From Variovorax sp. OV329 (lineage in GTDB: Bacteria; Pseudomonadota; Gammaproteobacteria; Burkholderiales; Burkholderiaceae_C), in the NCBI RefSeq assembly GCF_900114785.1, contig NZ_FOUG01000001.1:124001-188000 (forward strand): DNA of 64,000 nt, written 5' to 3'. Positions 24,460-33,600 of this stretch are shown here, piece after piece. Both the position numbers and the translations under genes were made by a program. Numbering within the stretch: the stretch's first letter is position 1; each line of letters begins with the position of its first letter. Below the pieces are notes generated by a model, which saw nothing but the letters and a program-made list of their open reading frames with translations, ran no database searches and was not told where the DNA came from.

Positions 24460-25377
24460 ATGCATGCCATGCATATCGAGGCCATCGATCTGAACCTGCT
24501 CCGGCTCTTCGATGCGGTGTACCGCGCCCGTAGCGTGAGCCGTGCCGCCGAGGCCGTCGGCCTGACGCAGCCGGCGGCCAGCCACGGCCTGGGGCGGCTG
24601 CGCCTGCTGCTGGGCGATGCACTCTTCACCCGCGCCCCCGGCGGGGTCGCGCCCACCCCGCGCGCGGAGCGGCTGGCCCAGGCGGTGCAGTCGGCACTGG
24701 CCACGCTGGAGGACGCGCTCAACGAGCCCGACCGCTTCGAGCCCACGGCCTCGCGCAAGTCCTTCCGCATCCACATGAGCGACATCGGCGAAGGCCGCTT
24801 CCTGCCTGCGTTGATGGCCGGCCTGGCCCCGCGGGCGCCGGGCGTGCGCATTGAGACCATGGCGCTGCCGCCGCACGATGTGGCACCGGCGCTGGACAGC
24901 GGCCGCATCGACTTCGCCTTCGGCTTCCTGCCGGAGGTGAAGGACACGCAGCGCAAGCTGCTGCTGAAAGACCGCTACATCGTGCTGCTGCGTAGCGGCC
25001 ATCCCTTCGCGGAACGCAAGCGCCGCGGCGCCGCGCTGCTGGAGGCGCTGCGCAAGCTGGAGTACGTGGCGGTGCGCACGCACGCCGAGACGCTGCGCAT
25101 CCTGCACCTGCTCAAGCTGGAAGACCGGGTGCGCCTGACCACCGAGCATTTCATGGTGCTGCCGGCCATCGTGCGCGCCACCGACCTGGCGGTGGTCATG
25201 CCGCGCAACATCGCGCGAGGTTTTGCAGAGGAGGGTGGCTACACCATCGTCGAGCCGGCCTTCCCGCTGCGCGACTTCGACGTGTCGCTGCACTGGAGCC
25301 GCCGCTTCGAGGACGACCCCGCCAACCGCTGGCTGCGCCAGGTCATCGGCGAGCTGTTCGCCGACAAGAGCGCCTGA
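24460..25377 (+). CDS. LysR-family transcriptional regulator
   Basis: 305-residue LysR protein. The N-terminal winged helix-turn-helix is standard: DLNLLRLFDAVYRARSVSRAAEAVGLTQPAASHGLGRLR, read in parts, with the recognition helix around TQPAASHGL. The effector domain follows from about residue 92 (FRIHMSDIGEGRFLPALM). The type with 'DIGE' and VVMPRNIAR is NodD/DntR/NahR-like, whose members answer to aromatic ligands. There are two nearby ATGs (24460 and 24469) and no strong ribosome site, so the start is uncertain by three codons. It is divergent from the PQQ dehydrogenase/cytochrome pair and likely controls it through the palindrome in between. Confidence 0.93.
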   Translation: MHAMHIEAIDLNLLRLFDAVYRARSVSRAAEAVGLTQPAASHGLGRLRLLLGDALFTRAPGGVAPTPRAERLAQAVQSALATLEDALNEPDRFEPTASRKSFRIHMSDIGEGRFLPALMAGLAPRAPGVRIETMALPPHDVAPALDSGRIDFAFGFLPEVKDTQRKLLLKDRYIVLLRSGHPFAERKRRGAALLEALRKLEYVAVRTHAETLRILHLLKLEDRVRLTTEHFMVLPAIVRATDLAVVMPRNIARGFAEEGGYTIVEPAFPLRDFDVSLHWSRRFEDDPANRWLRQVIGELFADKSA

Positions 25378-25393
25378 TGCGCAGGCGCTCGCC

Positions 25394-26614
25394 ATGGATT
25401 CGCTGATCGCCGCCTCCGCACGCGCCCTGGCCGCCGGCGATGCGCTGGGGGCGCTGAAGCGCGTGGCTTTGCGCGACGACCCGCCCGCGTTGGCGCTGCG
25501 CGGCATCGCGATGGCGCAACTGGGCGAGCATCCGCGGGCGCGCGAGCTGCTGCGCCGGGCCGAGCGCGGATTCGGTACGCACGAGCCGCTGTCGCGCGCC
25601 CGCTGCGTGGTGGCCGAGGCCGAGGTGGCGCTGGCCATGCGCGACCTGGGCGGATCGCCGCGCGCGCTGGTGGCCGCCTCGGCCACGCTGGCCGCCGGTG
25701 GCGACCGGGTGAATGCGGTGCAGGCCCGGCTCATCGCATCGCGGCGCGCACTGCTGCTGGGCCGGCTGGCCGAGGCTGCAGCATTTCTCGACGGCCTGGA
25801 TGCGAGCGGCCTGCCACCGGTGCTGGAGGCCGTGGCCGAACTCAGCGCAGCCGAACTGGCACTGCGATCGCTGCGAACCGAGGAAGCGAAGGCCTCGCTC
25901 GCAAGGGCACGCCAGGCGGCCTACCGCGCACAGGTGCCGGCGCTGTTGGCCGAAGTGGCCGACGCGTGGGCGGCCTTCGAGCGGCCCGCGGCACGTCAAT
26001 TGAAACAGGGTACGGAGGCAGCACTGCGGCTGGACGAGGTCGAGGCGCTGCTGGCTTCCGGCGCGCTGGTGGTCGACGGCTGCCGCCACGGCCTGCGCGT
26101 GGAGGCGCAGTGGCTGTCGCTCGCGCGGCGGCCCATCCTCTTCGCCCTGGCGCGCGAGCTGGCCGCCGCGTGGCCCGGCGACGTGGCGCGCGAGGACCTG
26201 ATCCACAGCGCGTTCCGCACACGCGATCCCGACGAGACGCACCGCGCCAGGTTGCGGGTGGAGATGGGCCGGCTGCGTGCGCTGGCCGCGCCCATGGCCG
26301 GCATCGAATCCACCGCGCGCGGTTTCGTGCTCAAGCCCGCCCCGGGACGCGAGGTGGTGCTGCTGGCGCCGCCCATCGACGGCGAGCAGGCCTCGCTGGT
26401 GGCGCTGCTGTCCGACGGCGCGGCCTGGTCCACCTCGGCGCTGGCGCAGGCCCTGGGCGACAGCCAGCGCACGGTGCAGCGCGCCCTGGCGGAACTGGAG
26501 GCGCAAGGCCGCGTGCGCGCCATCGGCCAGGCGCGGGCCAGGCGCTGGCTGGCGCCGCCGCTGTCCGGATTCACGACGATCTTGTTACTCCCTGCTGCGC
26601 TGCAGCTTGATTAG
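25394..26614 (+). CDS. Transcriptional regulator: TPR-like N-terminus plus winged-helix domains
   Basis: 406-residue protein. Residues 1-200 are Ala-rich helical hairpins in the style of TPR repeats (ALAAGDALGALKRVALRDDPPALALRGIAMAQLGEHPRARELLRRAE, read in parts). From about 215 to 315 there is an OmpR/SARP-like winged helix (LVVDGCRHGLRVEAQWLSL..., REDLIHSAF, RARLRVEMGRLR). The last ~70 residues form a second helix-turn-helix (WSTSALAQALGDSQRTVQRALAELEAQGRVRAIGQ, in part). Starting 16 bases after the LysR stop, it is probably the regulator of the propeller/DUF899 genes downstream. The two DNA-binding-like domains in one chain are unusual. No receiver domain or ligand motif is seen. The longer in-frame start at 25223 lies inside the LysR gene and is rejected. 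Confidence 0.8.
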   Translation: MDSLIAASARALAAGDALGALKRVALRDDPPALALRGIAMAQLGEHPRARELLRRAERGFGTHEPLSRARCVVAEAEVALAMRDLGGSPRALVAASATLAAGGDRVNAVQARLIASRRALLLGRLAEAAAFLDGLDASGLPPVLEAVAELSAAELALRSLRTEEAKASLARARQAAYRAQVPALLAEVADAWAAFERPAARQLKQGTEAALRLDEVEALLASGALVVDGCRHGLRVEAQWLSLARRPILFALARELAAAWPGDVAREDLIHSAFRTRDPDETHRARLRVEMGRLRALAAPMAGIESTARGFVLKPAPGREVVLLAPPIDGEQASLVALLSDGAAWSTSALAQALGDSQRTVQRALAELEAQGRVRAIGQARARRWLAPPLSGFTTILLLPAALQLD

Positions 26615-26665
26615 ATTTGCACCCATGGCGCCGCGAGTTGCGCGCCAACCCACCAGGAGCAAGCC

Positions 26666-27370
26666 ATGTCAGCAGCAGCAACAGCAACGACGACCGAACG
26701 CAAGGCGCCGGTCCGGCCCGCGGAGATCGTCCGCGAGTACGGCCCCTTCGAGGGTTCCACCAAGGTCAACGGCGTGACGCACGACGGCCAGCGCGTGTGG
26801 GCCGCCACCGGCCCCACGCTGGTGGCCTTCGACCCGAAGAGCGGCAAGACCGAGCGCACGCTGCCCTGCGTCGGCGACGCCGGCACCGCCTTCGACGGTC
26901 GGCACCTCTACCAGATTGCCGAGGCGCGGATCGACAAGATCGACCCAGCCACCGGCCAGGTGCTTCACTCGATTCCCGCGCCGGGCAAGGGCAACGACTC
27001 GGGCCTGACCTGGGCCGAGGGCAGCCTGTGGGTGGGCCAGTACCGCGACCGCAAGATCCACCAGATCGATCCGCAGACCGGCGAGGTCAAACGCACCATC
27101 GAGTCGAACCGCTTCGTCACCGGCGTCACCTGGGTCGACGGGGAGCTGTGGCACGCCACCTGGGAGGGCGAGCAGAGCGACATCCGCCACATCGACCCCG
27201 ACAGCGGTGCCGTGCTCGAGCGGCTGGAGATGCCGCCGGGCATGGGCGTGAGCGGCCTCGAATCAGACGGTGCCGACCTCTTCTACGCGGGTGGCGGCAA
27301 CAGCGGCAAGGTCCGCGCGGTGCGGCGTCCGCAGGCGTTGCGCAAGAAGGCCGCCGTACCCGCGGCCTGA
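26666..27370 (+). CDS. Small beta-propeller protein (Vgb/glutamine-cyclotransferase-like)
   Basis: 234-residue protein of repeated four-stranded blades: THDGQRVWAATGPTLVAFDPKSGK, AFDGRHLYQIAEARIDKIDPATGQ, TWAEGSLWVGQYRDRKIHQIDPQTGE, TWVDGELWHATWEGEQSDIRHIDPDSG (each read in parts). The 'W/L-x-DG-x-LW ... I-x-x-IDP-x-TG' pattern is typical of virginiamycin B lyase-like and glutaminyl cyclase-like propellers. There is no signal peptide, so it is cytoplasmic. A good AGGAGC precedes the ATG. It is at the head of a small plus-strand group with a DUF899 protein. No catalytic residues can be named, so only the fold is claimed. Confidence 0.8.
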   Translation: MSAAATATTTERKAPVRPAEIVREYGPFEGSTKVNGVTHDGQRVWAATGPTLVAFDPKSGKTERTLPCVGDAGTAFDGRHLYQIAEARIDKIDPATGQVLHSIPAPGKGNDSGLTWAEGSLWVGQYRDRKIHQIDPQTGEVKRTIESNRFVTGVTWVDGELWHATWEGEQSDIRHIDPDSGAVLERLEMPPGMGVSGLESDGADLFYAGGGNSGKVRAVRRPQALRKKAAVPAA

Positions 27371-27476
27371 CCAGACCGACCCTTCGGGTCACCCCGGCGC
27401 AAGCCGCCCCGCGCGGGCGGACGGGCAGCGCTTTGCCTTCTCTTTCTCTCTCGACAACCCAAGCAAGGAGTTCACC

Positions 27477-28268
27477 ATGAGCATCGCTATCGCAAACAAG
27501 CAGGAATCGGGCGCCACCGACCACGCGGTCGTTGCGCAGGACAAGTGGCTGGCCGCGCGCAAGTCGCTGCTGACCCACGAAAAGGAGCTGACGCGGCTGC
27601 GCGACCAGATCGCCCGCGAACGCCGCGCGCTGCCCTGGGTGCAGGTCAAGAAGAACTACGTCTTCGACACGGCCGAGGGCAAGCGCACGCTGGCCGAGCT
27701 CTTCGACGGGCGTCACCAGCTGCTGGTGCAGCACTTCATGCTCGGCCCGGACTGGGAGCAGGGCTGCCCCAGCTGCTCCTTCATGTCCGACCACCTGGGC
27801 GGCATGGAGCCGCACCTGCAGCACCGTGACACCACGCTGATGGCCGTGTCGCGCGCGCCGCTGGCGCAGATCGAGCGCTTCCGGCGCCGCATGGGCTGGG
27901 AGTTCAAGTGGGTGTCGGCTTTCGACAGCGACTTCAACCAGGACTTCGGCGTGAGCTTCACGCCATCGCAGGTCAGCCGTGGCACGGTGCCCTACAACTA
28001 CACCACCCAGGCCTTCCCGGCCGAGGAGGCACCGGGCGTCAGCGTGTTCTACAAGGACGACGTGGGCACGGTCTATCACACCTACTCGACCTACGGCCGC
28101 GGCGTCGAAGTGATGATGGGCACCTACGACCTGCTGGACCTCACGCCCAAGGGCCGCGACGAGCACAACCCGAACTGGCCGATGGACTGGGTCCGGCACC
28201 ACGACCGCTACGAGCGGGCTGCTGCCAAGCCCCAGGCCGCCGACGGCTGCTGCCACGCGCAGGGCTGA
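27477..28268 (+). CDS. DUF899 thioredoxin-like protein
   Basis: 263-residue member of the DUF899 family, a thioredoxin-fold group widespread in proteobacteria and actinobacteria. The N-terminal helix (DKWLAARKSLLTHEKELTRLRDQIARERRALPWVQV, in parts) is the family signature. The thioredoxin core follows, with GPDWEQGCPSCSFMSDHLGG carrying a CPSC pair at the position of the CxxC active site, and DFGVSFTPSQ further on. An AAGGAG lies 7 bases before the ATG. The gene follows the propeller gene by 106 bases. A redox or antioxidant role is likely from the fold; the partner is unknown. Confidence 0.9.
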   Translation: MSIAIANKQESGATDHAVVAQDKWLAARKSLLTHEKELTRLRDQIARERRALPWVQVKKNYVFDTAEGKRTLAELFDGRHQLLVQHFMLGPDWEQGCPSCSFMSDHLGGMEPHLQHRDTTLMAVSRAPLAQIERFRRRMGWEFKWVSAFDSDFNQDFGVSFTPSQVSRGTVPYNYTTQAFPAEEAPGVSVFYKDDVGTVYHTYSTYGRGVEVMMGTYDLLDLTPKGRDEHNPNWPMDWVRHHDRYERAAAKPQAADGCCHAQG

Positions 28269-28306
28269 GTGCGGTTGGCGCCGGGTCCGTACAAAGCGAG
28301 GCCACC

Positions 28307-28927
28307 ATGTCCGCCGCTGACCTGTGGCCTTGGCTCACCCTGGCGGGGATGGGTGCCCTGCATGGCTTGAACCCGGGTAGCGGCTGGATGCTGGCTGCCG
28401 CCTGGGGGCTGCACTCGGGCGACCGGCGCCAGGTGATCAAGGCCCTGTGGCCCATCGGGGTGGGGCATGCGGCATCGCTTGGACTGACGGTGGCGCTGGT
28501 GCTGGGCGGAACGAAGCTCGATCGCACGACGCTGCAGGTGCTGGCTGCCGTGCTGCTGGCGGTGAGCGTCGCCCTGCATGCGTGGCGACGCGCGCCCTGC
28601 ACGGCACGACGGCCCGCAGGCCAAGCCGGATTGGTGCTGGGTGCCTTCCTCGGCTCGTCGTTTCATGGCGCCGGCTTGATGCTGGTGCCCGCGTTGATGC
28701 CCATGTGCTTCGGGATGGCCGGGCAGGGCGGCGAGATGGGCCGCCTCGTCGGCGCGCTTGCTGCGGTGGCCGTGCATGGGGTCGCCATGCTGGCGGCGAC
28801 CGGCCTGGTGGCCGCCGGCGTGTGTGGCGGCTTGGGCTCGCTTATTCCCCAACTGCGCAAATGCCCGCCCGGCAATAGCCGTCGGCCGGCACGGAAATTG
28901 GGCGCCAAGGCGGCGTCGATTCCCTGA
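28307..28927 (+). CDS. Polytopic membrane protein with a possibly altered C-terminus
   Basis: 206-residue membrane protein with about five hydrophobic segments. The opening GMGALHGLNPGSGWMLAAAWGLHSGDRRQ and the later PIGVGHAASLGLTVAL recall the 'H-x-L-x-P-G' motifs of NicO/RcnA/HupE-like metal permeases and related families, so a metal or small-ion transport role is conceivable. The last ~35 residues (after VAAGVCGGLG) are suddenly hydrophilic and basic, ending in KLGAKAASIP, where relatives I can recall continue with another membrane segment. A frameshift or replaced end near 28835-28860 is therefore possible. The DNA after the stop is clearly more A/T-rich. The start at 28307 has GCGAG upstream only. 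Confidence 0.65.
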   Translation: MSAADLWPWLTLAGMGALHGLNPGSGWMLAAAWGLHSGDRRQVIKALWPIGVGHAASLGLTVALVLGGTKLDRTTLQVLAAVLLAVSVALHAWRRAPCTARRPAGQAGLVLGAFLGSSFHGAGLMLVPALMPMCFGMAGQGGEMGRLVGALAAVAVHGVAMLAATGLVAAGVCGGLGSLIPQLRKCPPGNSRRPARKLGAKAASIP

Positions 28928-29000
28928 ATTGGCATCGCCAAGCTCCTGCCGCGTCTCGGGTTTTAGGCGCGGCATCTCGATTTGCGGCACTTCGTCTCGG

Positions 29001-29057
29001 AATTGATTCGTGCAATTCCGGAAATTGGCGCATATCACAAATCGGTACGAATCAATT
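29001..29057. repeat. Inverted repeat in an A/T-rich gap, arms AATTGATTCGT / ACGAATCAATT
   Basis: Two perfect 11-base arms (29001-29011 and 29047-29057) are separated by 35 bases that include a smaller palindrome around TTCCGGAA. The gap 28928-29168 has no gene and is much richer in A/T than its surroundings. A second weak hairpin with 7-base arms is at 28947-28974. This could be a promoter/operator region for the lipoprotein gene or the scar of an inserted element. Confidence 0.55.
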
Positions 29058-29168
29058 GCTCGAACAAAGGGGATTTAGTCACGCAATTCAATGAACGAGT
29101 TTTCGGGTAGTTCCATTTGGCTAATACATTGACCATGTTTGAAACCAAAAGTTACTGCTTCGAAGATC

Positions 29169-30275
29169 ATGAGCTCCACGCCTCTCGCCCCGTGCCCCAA
29201 GCCCCTTTTCGTCCATGCACTCGCAGCGACCGCCACTGCGATGCTGCTCGCCGGCTGCGGGGGCGGCGGCTCCGGCGGTGCCTCGGCACCGGCGGCCGCA
29301 CCCCCGCCGCTCAATGCCCAGGCGCCTGCGCCTGCACCCGCACCGGCATCCAACAAGGCACCGGTGGGTGACGCGGGCAAGGCGCAGGTCGCCCGCGTGG
29401 GCACCGCCAGCCAGCTCGACGGCAGCGCCAGCAAGGACGAGGACGGCGATACGCTGAGCTACGCCTGGACGCTGACCAGCAAGCCGGCTGCCAGCAATGC
29501 CACGATCGCGGACTCCACTGCAATCAAGCCCAGCTTCACGCCCGACGTCGCCGGCACCTACGTGGCCAGCCTGGTGGTGAGCGATGGGAAGACCAGCAGC
29601 GCGGTCGCCACTGTCAATCTGCTGGCGGAAGCGGCTGCTTTCGACTCGGTCGCCGCGCCTTTCCCGCCGAACATGGCCAGCTACGGTTTCGAGGCCAAGA
29701 GCCTCGTCAGCCTGGGGGACAAGGTGACGCTCGCCGCGGGCACGCCCCGCCTGCTGCGCAGCGTGACGGTGGCCATGAGCAGCTGGGCGTGCCAGACGGG
29801 CTCGTGGGACGCCGGAACCTGTGCCTCGGCTGCCAACGCCACCTTCGACCATCCGGTAACGATCCGACTGCTTGATGCGAGTGGCCACGAACTGACCACC
29901 TTGACTAAGACCTTCGCCATGCCGTACCGCCCCACAGCGGACGCTACCTGCACCGATCCCAAACAGTGGCGTGCGGCTGCCGACAACAAGTGCTACAACG
30001 GCTTCGCTTTCAAGCTCAACTTCGACCTGAGTGACCTCAAGTTAGTGCTGCCCGACACCGTCATCTACGAGGTGGCTTACAACACGCAGCACCGCGGCGC
30101 GGCGCCGACGGGCGTGTCCGGTCCGTACGACTCGCTGAATGTTGGCGTCCGCAAGGTCAGCGACGTGGCGCCTTCTGTCGGCACCGATTTCGCTCAAGCC
30201 TTCAATCGACAGAACGGCAACGACACGGCCGATGGCTACAGCCCGATGGCGCAGATCGTGGTGACCGCGCCCTAA
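29169..30275 (+). CDS. Lipoprotein with a PKD-like domain
   Basis: 368-residue predicted lipoprotein. The signal sequence ends in a lipobox LLAGC (Cys about residue 30), followed by a Gly/Ser and Ala/Pro linker. About residues 60-155 resemble a PKD/REJ-type immunoglobulin-like domain (SQLDGSASKDEDGDTLSYAWTLTSKPA, AGTYVASLVVSDGKTS, in parts). The remaining ~210 residues form a domain I do not recognise, with four or more Cys (WACQTGSWDAGTC; ATCTDPKQW; NKCYNGF) that could pair as disulfides. ATG 29169 is chosen for the best signal sequence; a TTG at 29139 would extend it by ten residues. It is followed by a strong terminator and lies just upstream of the giant adhesin locus, so a surface role is plausible. 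Confidence 0.82.
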   Translation: MSSTPLAPCPKPLFVHALAATATAMLLAGCGGGGSGGASAPAAAPPPLNAQAPAPAPAPASNKAPVGDAGKAQVARVGTASQLDGSASKDEDGDTLSYAWTLTSKPAASNATIADSTAIKPSFTPDVAGTYVASLVVSDGKTSSAVATVNLLAEAAAFDSVAAPFPPNMASYGFEAKSLVSLGDKVTLAAGTPRLLRSVTVAMSSWACQTGSWDAGTCASAANATFDHPVTIRLLDASGHELTTLTKTFAMPYRPTADATCTDPKQWRAAADNKCYNGFAFKLNFDLSDLKLVLPDTVIYEVAYNTQHRGAAPTGVSGPYDSLNVGVRKVSDVAPSVGTDFAQAFNRQNGNDTADGYSPMAQIVVTAP

Positions 30276-30333
30276 GCGTTCGCGTCACAGGAAATCCAAC
30301 CTGGCGCAGCGATGGTTCGCGCGCCGGGGCCCC

Positions 30334-30374
30334 AGGGGCCGGAATCCGCAAGGAGTCCGGCCCTTCTCTTTTTT
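30334..30374 (+). terminator. Rho-independent terminator of the lipoprotein gene
   Basis: GGGCCGGA (30336-30343) and TCCGGCCC (30356-30363) form a perfect 8-base GC-rich stem with a 12-base loop, followed by TTCTCTTTTTT. It lies 58 bases after the stop at 30275. Confidence 0.88.
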
Positions 30375-30387
30375 CGAACCGGTTCGA
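30374..30387. promoter_or_regulatory. 14-base perfect palindrome TCGAACCGGTTCGA upstream of the adhesin
   Basis: The palindrome directly follows the T-run of the terminator, about 220 bases before the adhesin start. Its symmetry and CG centre resemble operators of LacI-type or similar dimeric repressors, but no cognate regulator is encoded nearby. It could also be fortuitous. Confidence 0.35.
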
Positions 30388-30609
30388 GCCACGCGCACCG
30401 CTCCCGATGGACAGCCGCGCATGCTGCCGACTAGTTCACATCTAAGGGTTTCTTCTAGGGGCTAACCCGTACACATCTTGAGTCATTAGTACACAGTCGG
30501 TTACTAAAATGTAATCCAACGTTACCTGTTCCGGTGACACCTCGTCCTTCCACGGCGTGCCACCCGGCGATGGGTTGTGCGTGCCGGTGCCCGAGCCTGG
30601 AGAAACCGC

Positions 30610-33600
30610 ATGCACAGCCATTCGTCCATGAACCGTGTCTACCGTGTCGTCTGGAACGACGCCCTGTCCATGTGGGTGGCAGTGGCCGAGACGGCGAGGG
30701 GACGCGGCAAGGGCGGGGCACGGCGCCGTCGCGTGGCAGCGCTGCTGGCGGCACTGACGGGGGCCGCCGCGCCCCTGATGGCGCGGGCCGGGCCGGCGGA
30801 CAACATCGTTCCCGACGGCCGCACGCAGACCACGGTGAACGCCGCGGGCAACGTGGCCAACGTGCAGACCACGACCACCAGCGGTGGCAACGCCTTCAAC
30901 TCCTTCTCGCGCTTCGGCGTGACGGCAGGCGACATCGCCAACCTGCACCTGCCCGCAGGCGCCAACAACCTCATCAACATCATCAGCGGCAACTCGCGCA
31001 CCGACATCAATGGCGTGGTGAACGCCATCAAGAACGGCGCGATCGGCGGCAACGTGTGGTTCGCCAATCCCTACGGCGTGCTGGTGGGGGCGAGCGGCGT
31101 GGTCAACGTGGGCTCGCTGACGCTCACGACACCCACCAGCGCCTTCGTGCAGGGCTTCTTCAATTCGCCCAACAACCCCAACGCGGCCTCGGTGGCGGCC
31201 CTGCTCAACGGCACGGCGCCCCTCAACCCCGACGGCGTGATCTCGGTCCAGGGCCGCATCAACGCCATCAACGGCGTGACGCTGAGCGCTGGCGCCATCA
31301 ACGTCGGCGGCGTGATCTACAGCGGCGCGGCCTTCCAGGGCACGGCGCCGGACTTCAGCGACGTCGTCAACGCCAACGGCCTGACCACCGCCTCGGCCAT
31401 CGTGAATGCCGACGGCCGCATCCGCATCGTGGCCGAGCAGGCGCAGGGCGGCACGGCCGCCATTCGCCTGGCCGGCGCGCAGCTGGTGGCCAACACCATC
31501 GAGCTGGAAGCCAACGCGACCCGCACCGATGCCTCGCTGGCCGTCTCCAGCGGCATCGAGATGGCGCAGGCCACGGCCCTGGTCGACATCCAGTCGAGCC
31601 AGCTGCATGCGAAGCAGGACCTGAGCGCGACCGCACGCGCCACCGTCAACACCGACACCTTCACACTGCCGGTGGCTGCGACAGTGCAGCGCGTGGGTTC
31701 CAGCGCAGCCGTCAACGTCGGCGGCACGACCGTGCTGAAAGCCGGCCGCGATGCGACGCTGAGCGCCAGCTCGTCCGCCAGCACCCATGCGGCGCCGACC
31801 TCGGCACTGGCCAACCTGGCTGGCGATGCGGCCGTGGCCGTGTCCGACGTCACCAGCAGCGCCCAGGTGCGCGTGACCGACAGCGCCGACCTGCAAGTGG
31901 GCGGCAAGCTGGGCCTGTCCGCCAGCAACGCGGTGAATACCGTGTCCATCGCCGACGCCTCGGCGGCCGGCAGCAACGCGGCCGGCGCCTCGGTGGCGGT
32001 GAGCCTCATCGACAGCACGACCACCGCGGCGGTGGATGGCGCCGCGCGCATCAGCGCCGGCTCGCTCGACCTGTCGGCCACGGCCAGCCACACGGCCACT
32101 GTCACGGCCAAGGCTTCGGCGCAGGGCGCGGAGGAAGACAGCAGCGGCGGCAGCGAAAGCAGCCAGACCCTGGCCAAGTACAAGGACAGCGCCAGCACCG
32201 CCGACAACGCCGATGGCGAAGGCATCAAGGTGGCCGGCGCCGTGGTGGTGAGCGACCTGAAGAGCAGCACCCAGGCCTACATGGCGTCCTCGCAGGCCGC
32301 CACGGTCACGGGCGATGTCAGCATCCAGAGCCGGGCCGGCAGCCGGGTCACTGCCAGTGCCGACGCGAGCGCCACCGGCGGCGCCAACGGCGTGGGCGTG
32401 GCGGTGGCCGTCAACCTGGCCAGCCTGAAGAACGAGGCCTATGTCGCGCAGAGCCTGCAGGCGGGCAGCGCCAGCATCGGCGCGACCATGTCGCCCACGG
32501 TGGCGTCCAACGCCTTCACCACGACGGCGCTGTCGGGTGCCGGGGCGCGCGGCGTCGGCGTGGCCGGCGCGGTGGCGGTCAATGCCATCGACAGCGCCAC
32601 CCATGGGCAACTGCGCAGCGGCGCCAGCGTGACGATGGCGGGCGGCACGGGCGACGTGTCGCTGGTGGCCAATGAAGACGGCAGCAGCAGCGCCAAGGCC
32701 GCGCCTTCGGACGGCCCAACCACCGGCGACAAGGTGGGCATCGGCGCCTCGGTGGCGGTCAACGTGCTGGGCACGCGCACGGTCGCCAGCCTGGAAGACG
32801 GCGCGCAGCTCGCGGGTGCGCGCGACCTCGGCCTCTCGGCCACCAGCACCCACGCGGCGAAGACCGAGAGCGAGGCCGGCTCCGAAGGCGGCATCTCCAT
32901 CACGCCCTCGGCCGCGGTCTCCATCGTCAACAACACCACGCAGGCGAGCCTGGGCACCGGTGGTGCACTCACGCTGAGCGGCGACCTGTCGCTGGTGGCC
33001 TCGCAAGCATCGAGCACCGAGACCGCCGCCAAGGGCAGCGCCGTGGGCGGCAAGGCGGCCATCGGCGCGGCCGTGGGCGTGGCCCTGGTCGACGACCTGG
33101 TGTCGGCCGGCACGGCACGCGCCATCGTCGCGGACGGCACCGGCGGCGCAGGCAAGGGCAAGGTGAGCCTGCAGGCCACCGGCGCCTCGTCGAGCACCGT
33201 GGACGCCACGGCCAGCGCCAGCGGCGGCCATGCGTCCGAGGATGCCGGAGCCACCGATTCCGGCACGGGCAAACCCAAGGAAGACGGCTCTGTCGACCAG
33301 AAGGTCGGCAAGCAGCTGGCGCTGGGCAAGAAGAAGCAGGGCGCCAACAACGTCGGCGATACCAAGCAGCAGGCTTCCACCAGCGGCGGCGTCGACGCGC
33401 AGAAGAACGGCCAGGCCTCGGCCAGCACGAGCGAAGGGCAGGTGGCAGTCGCCGCGGCGGTGGGCGTGAACATCCAGAACGCCACCACGCGCGCGCAGCT
33501 GCCGGTGGACGTGACCGCGGCCGGCAGCGTGACGCTGGCCGCGTCCGGCAACACCGATGCGAAGGTCTCGGCGGACGGCAATGCGCTGCCCACCGACGAC

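Larger units (their letters stand above)
30276..30609 (+). other. 334-base gap before the adhesin gene: terminator, palindrome, promoter candidate
   Basis: No gene is seen in this gap. It holds the terminator of the lipoprotein gene (30334-30374), a 14-base perfect palindrome (30374-30387), and an A/T-richer stretch at about 30440-30520. That stretch contains TTGAGT and, 17-18 bases on, TTACTAA, a weak candidate promoter for the adhesin gene. GGAGA at 30598-30602 serves as ribosome site for the ATG at 30610. Confidence 0.6.
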
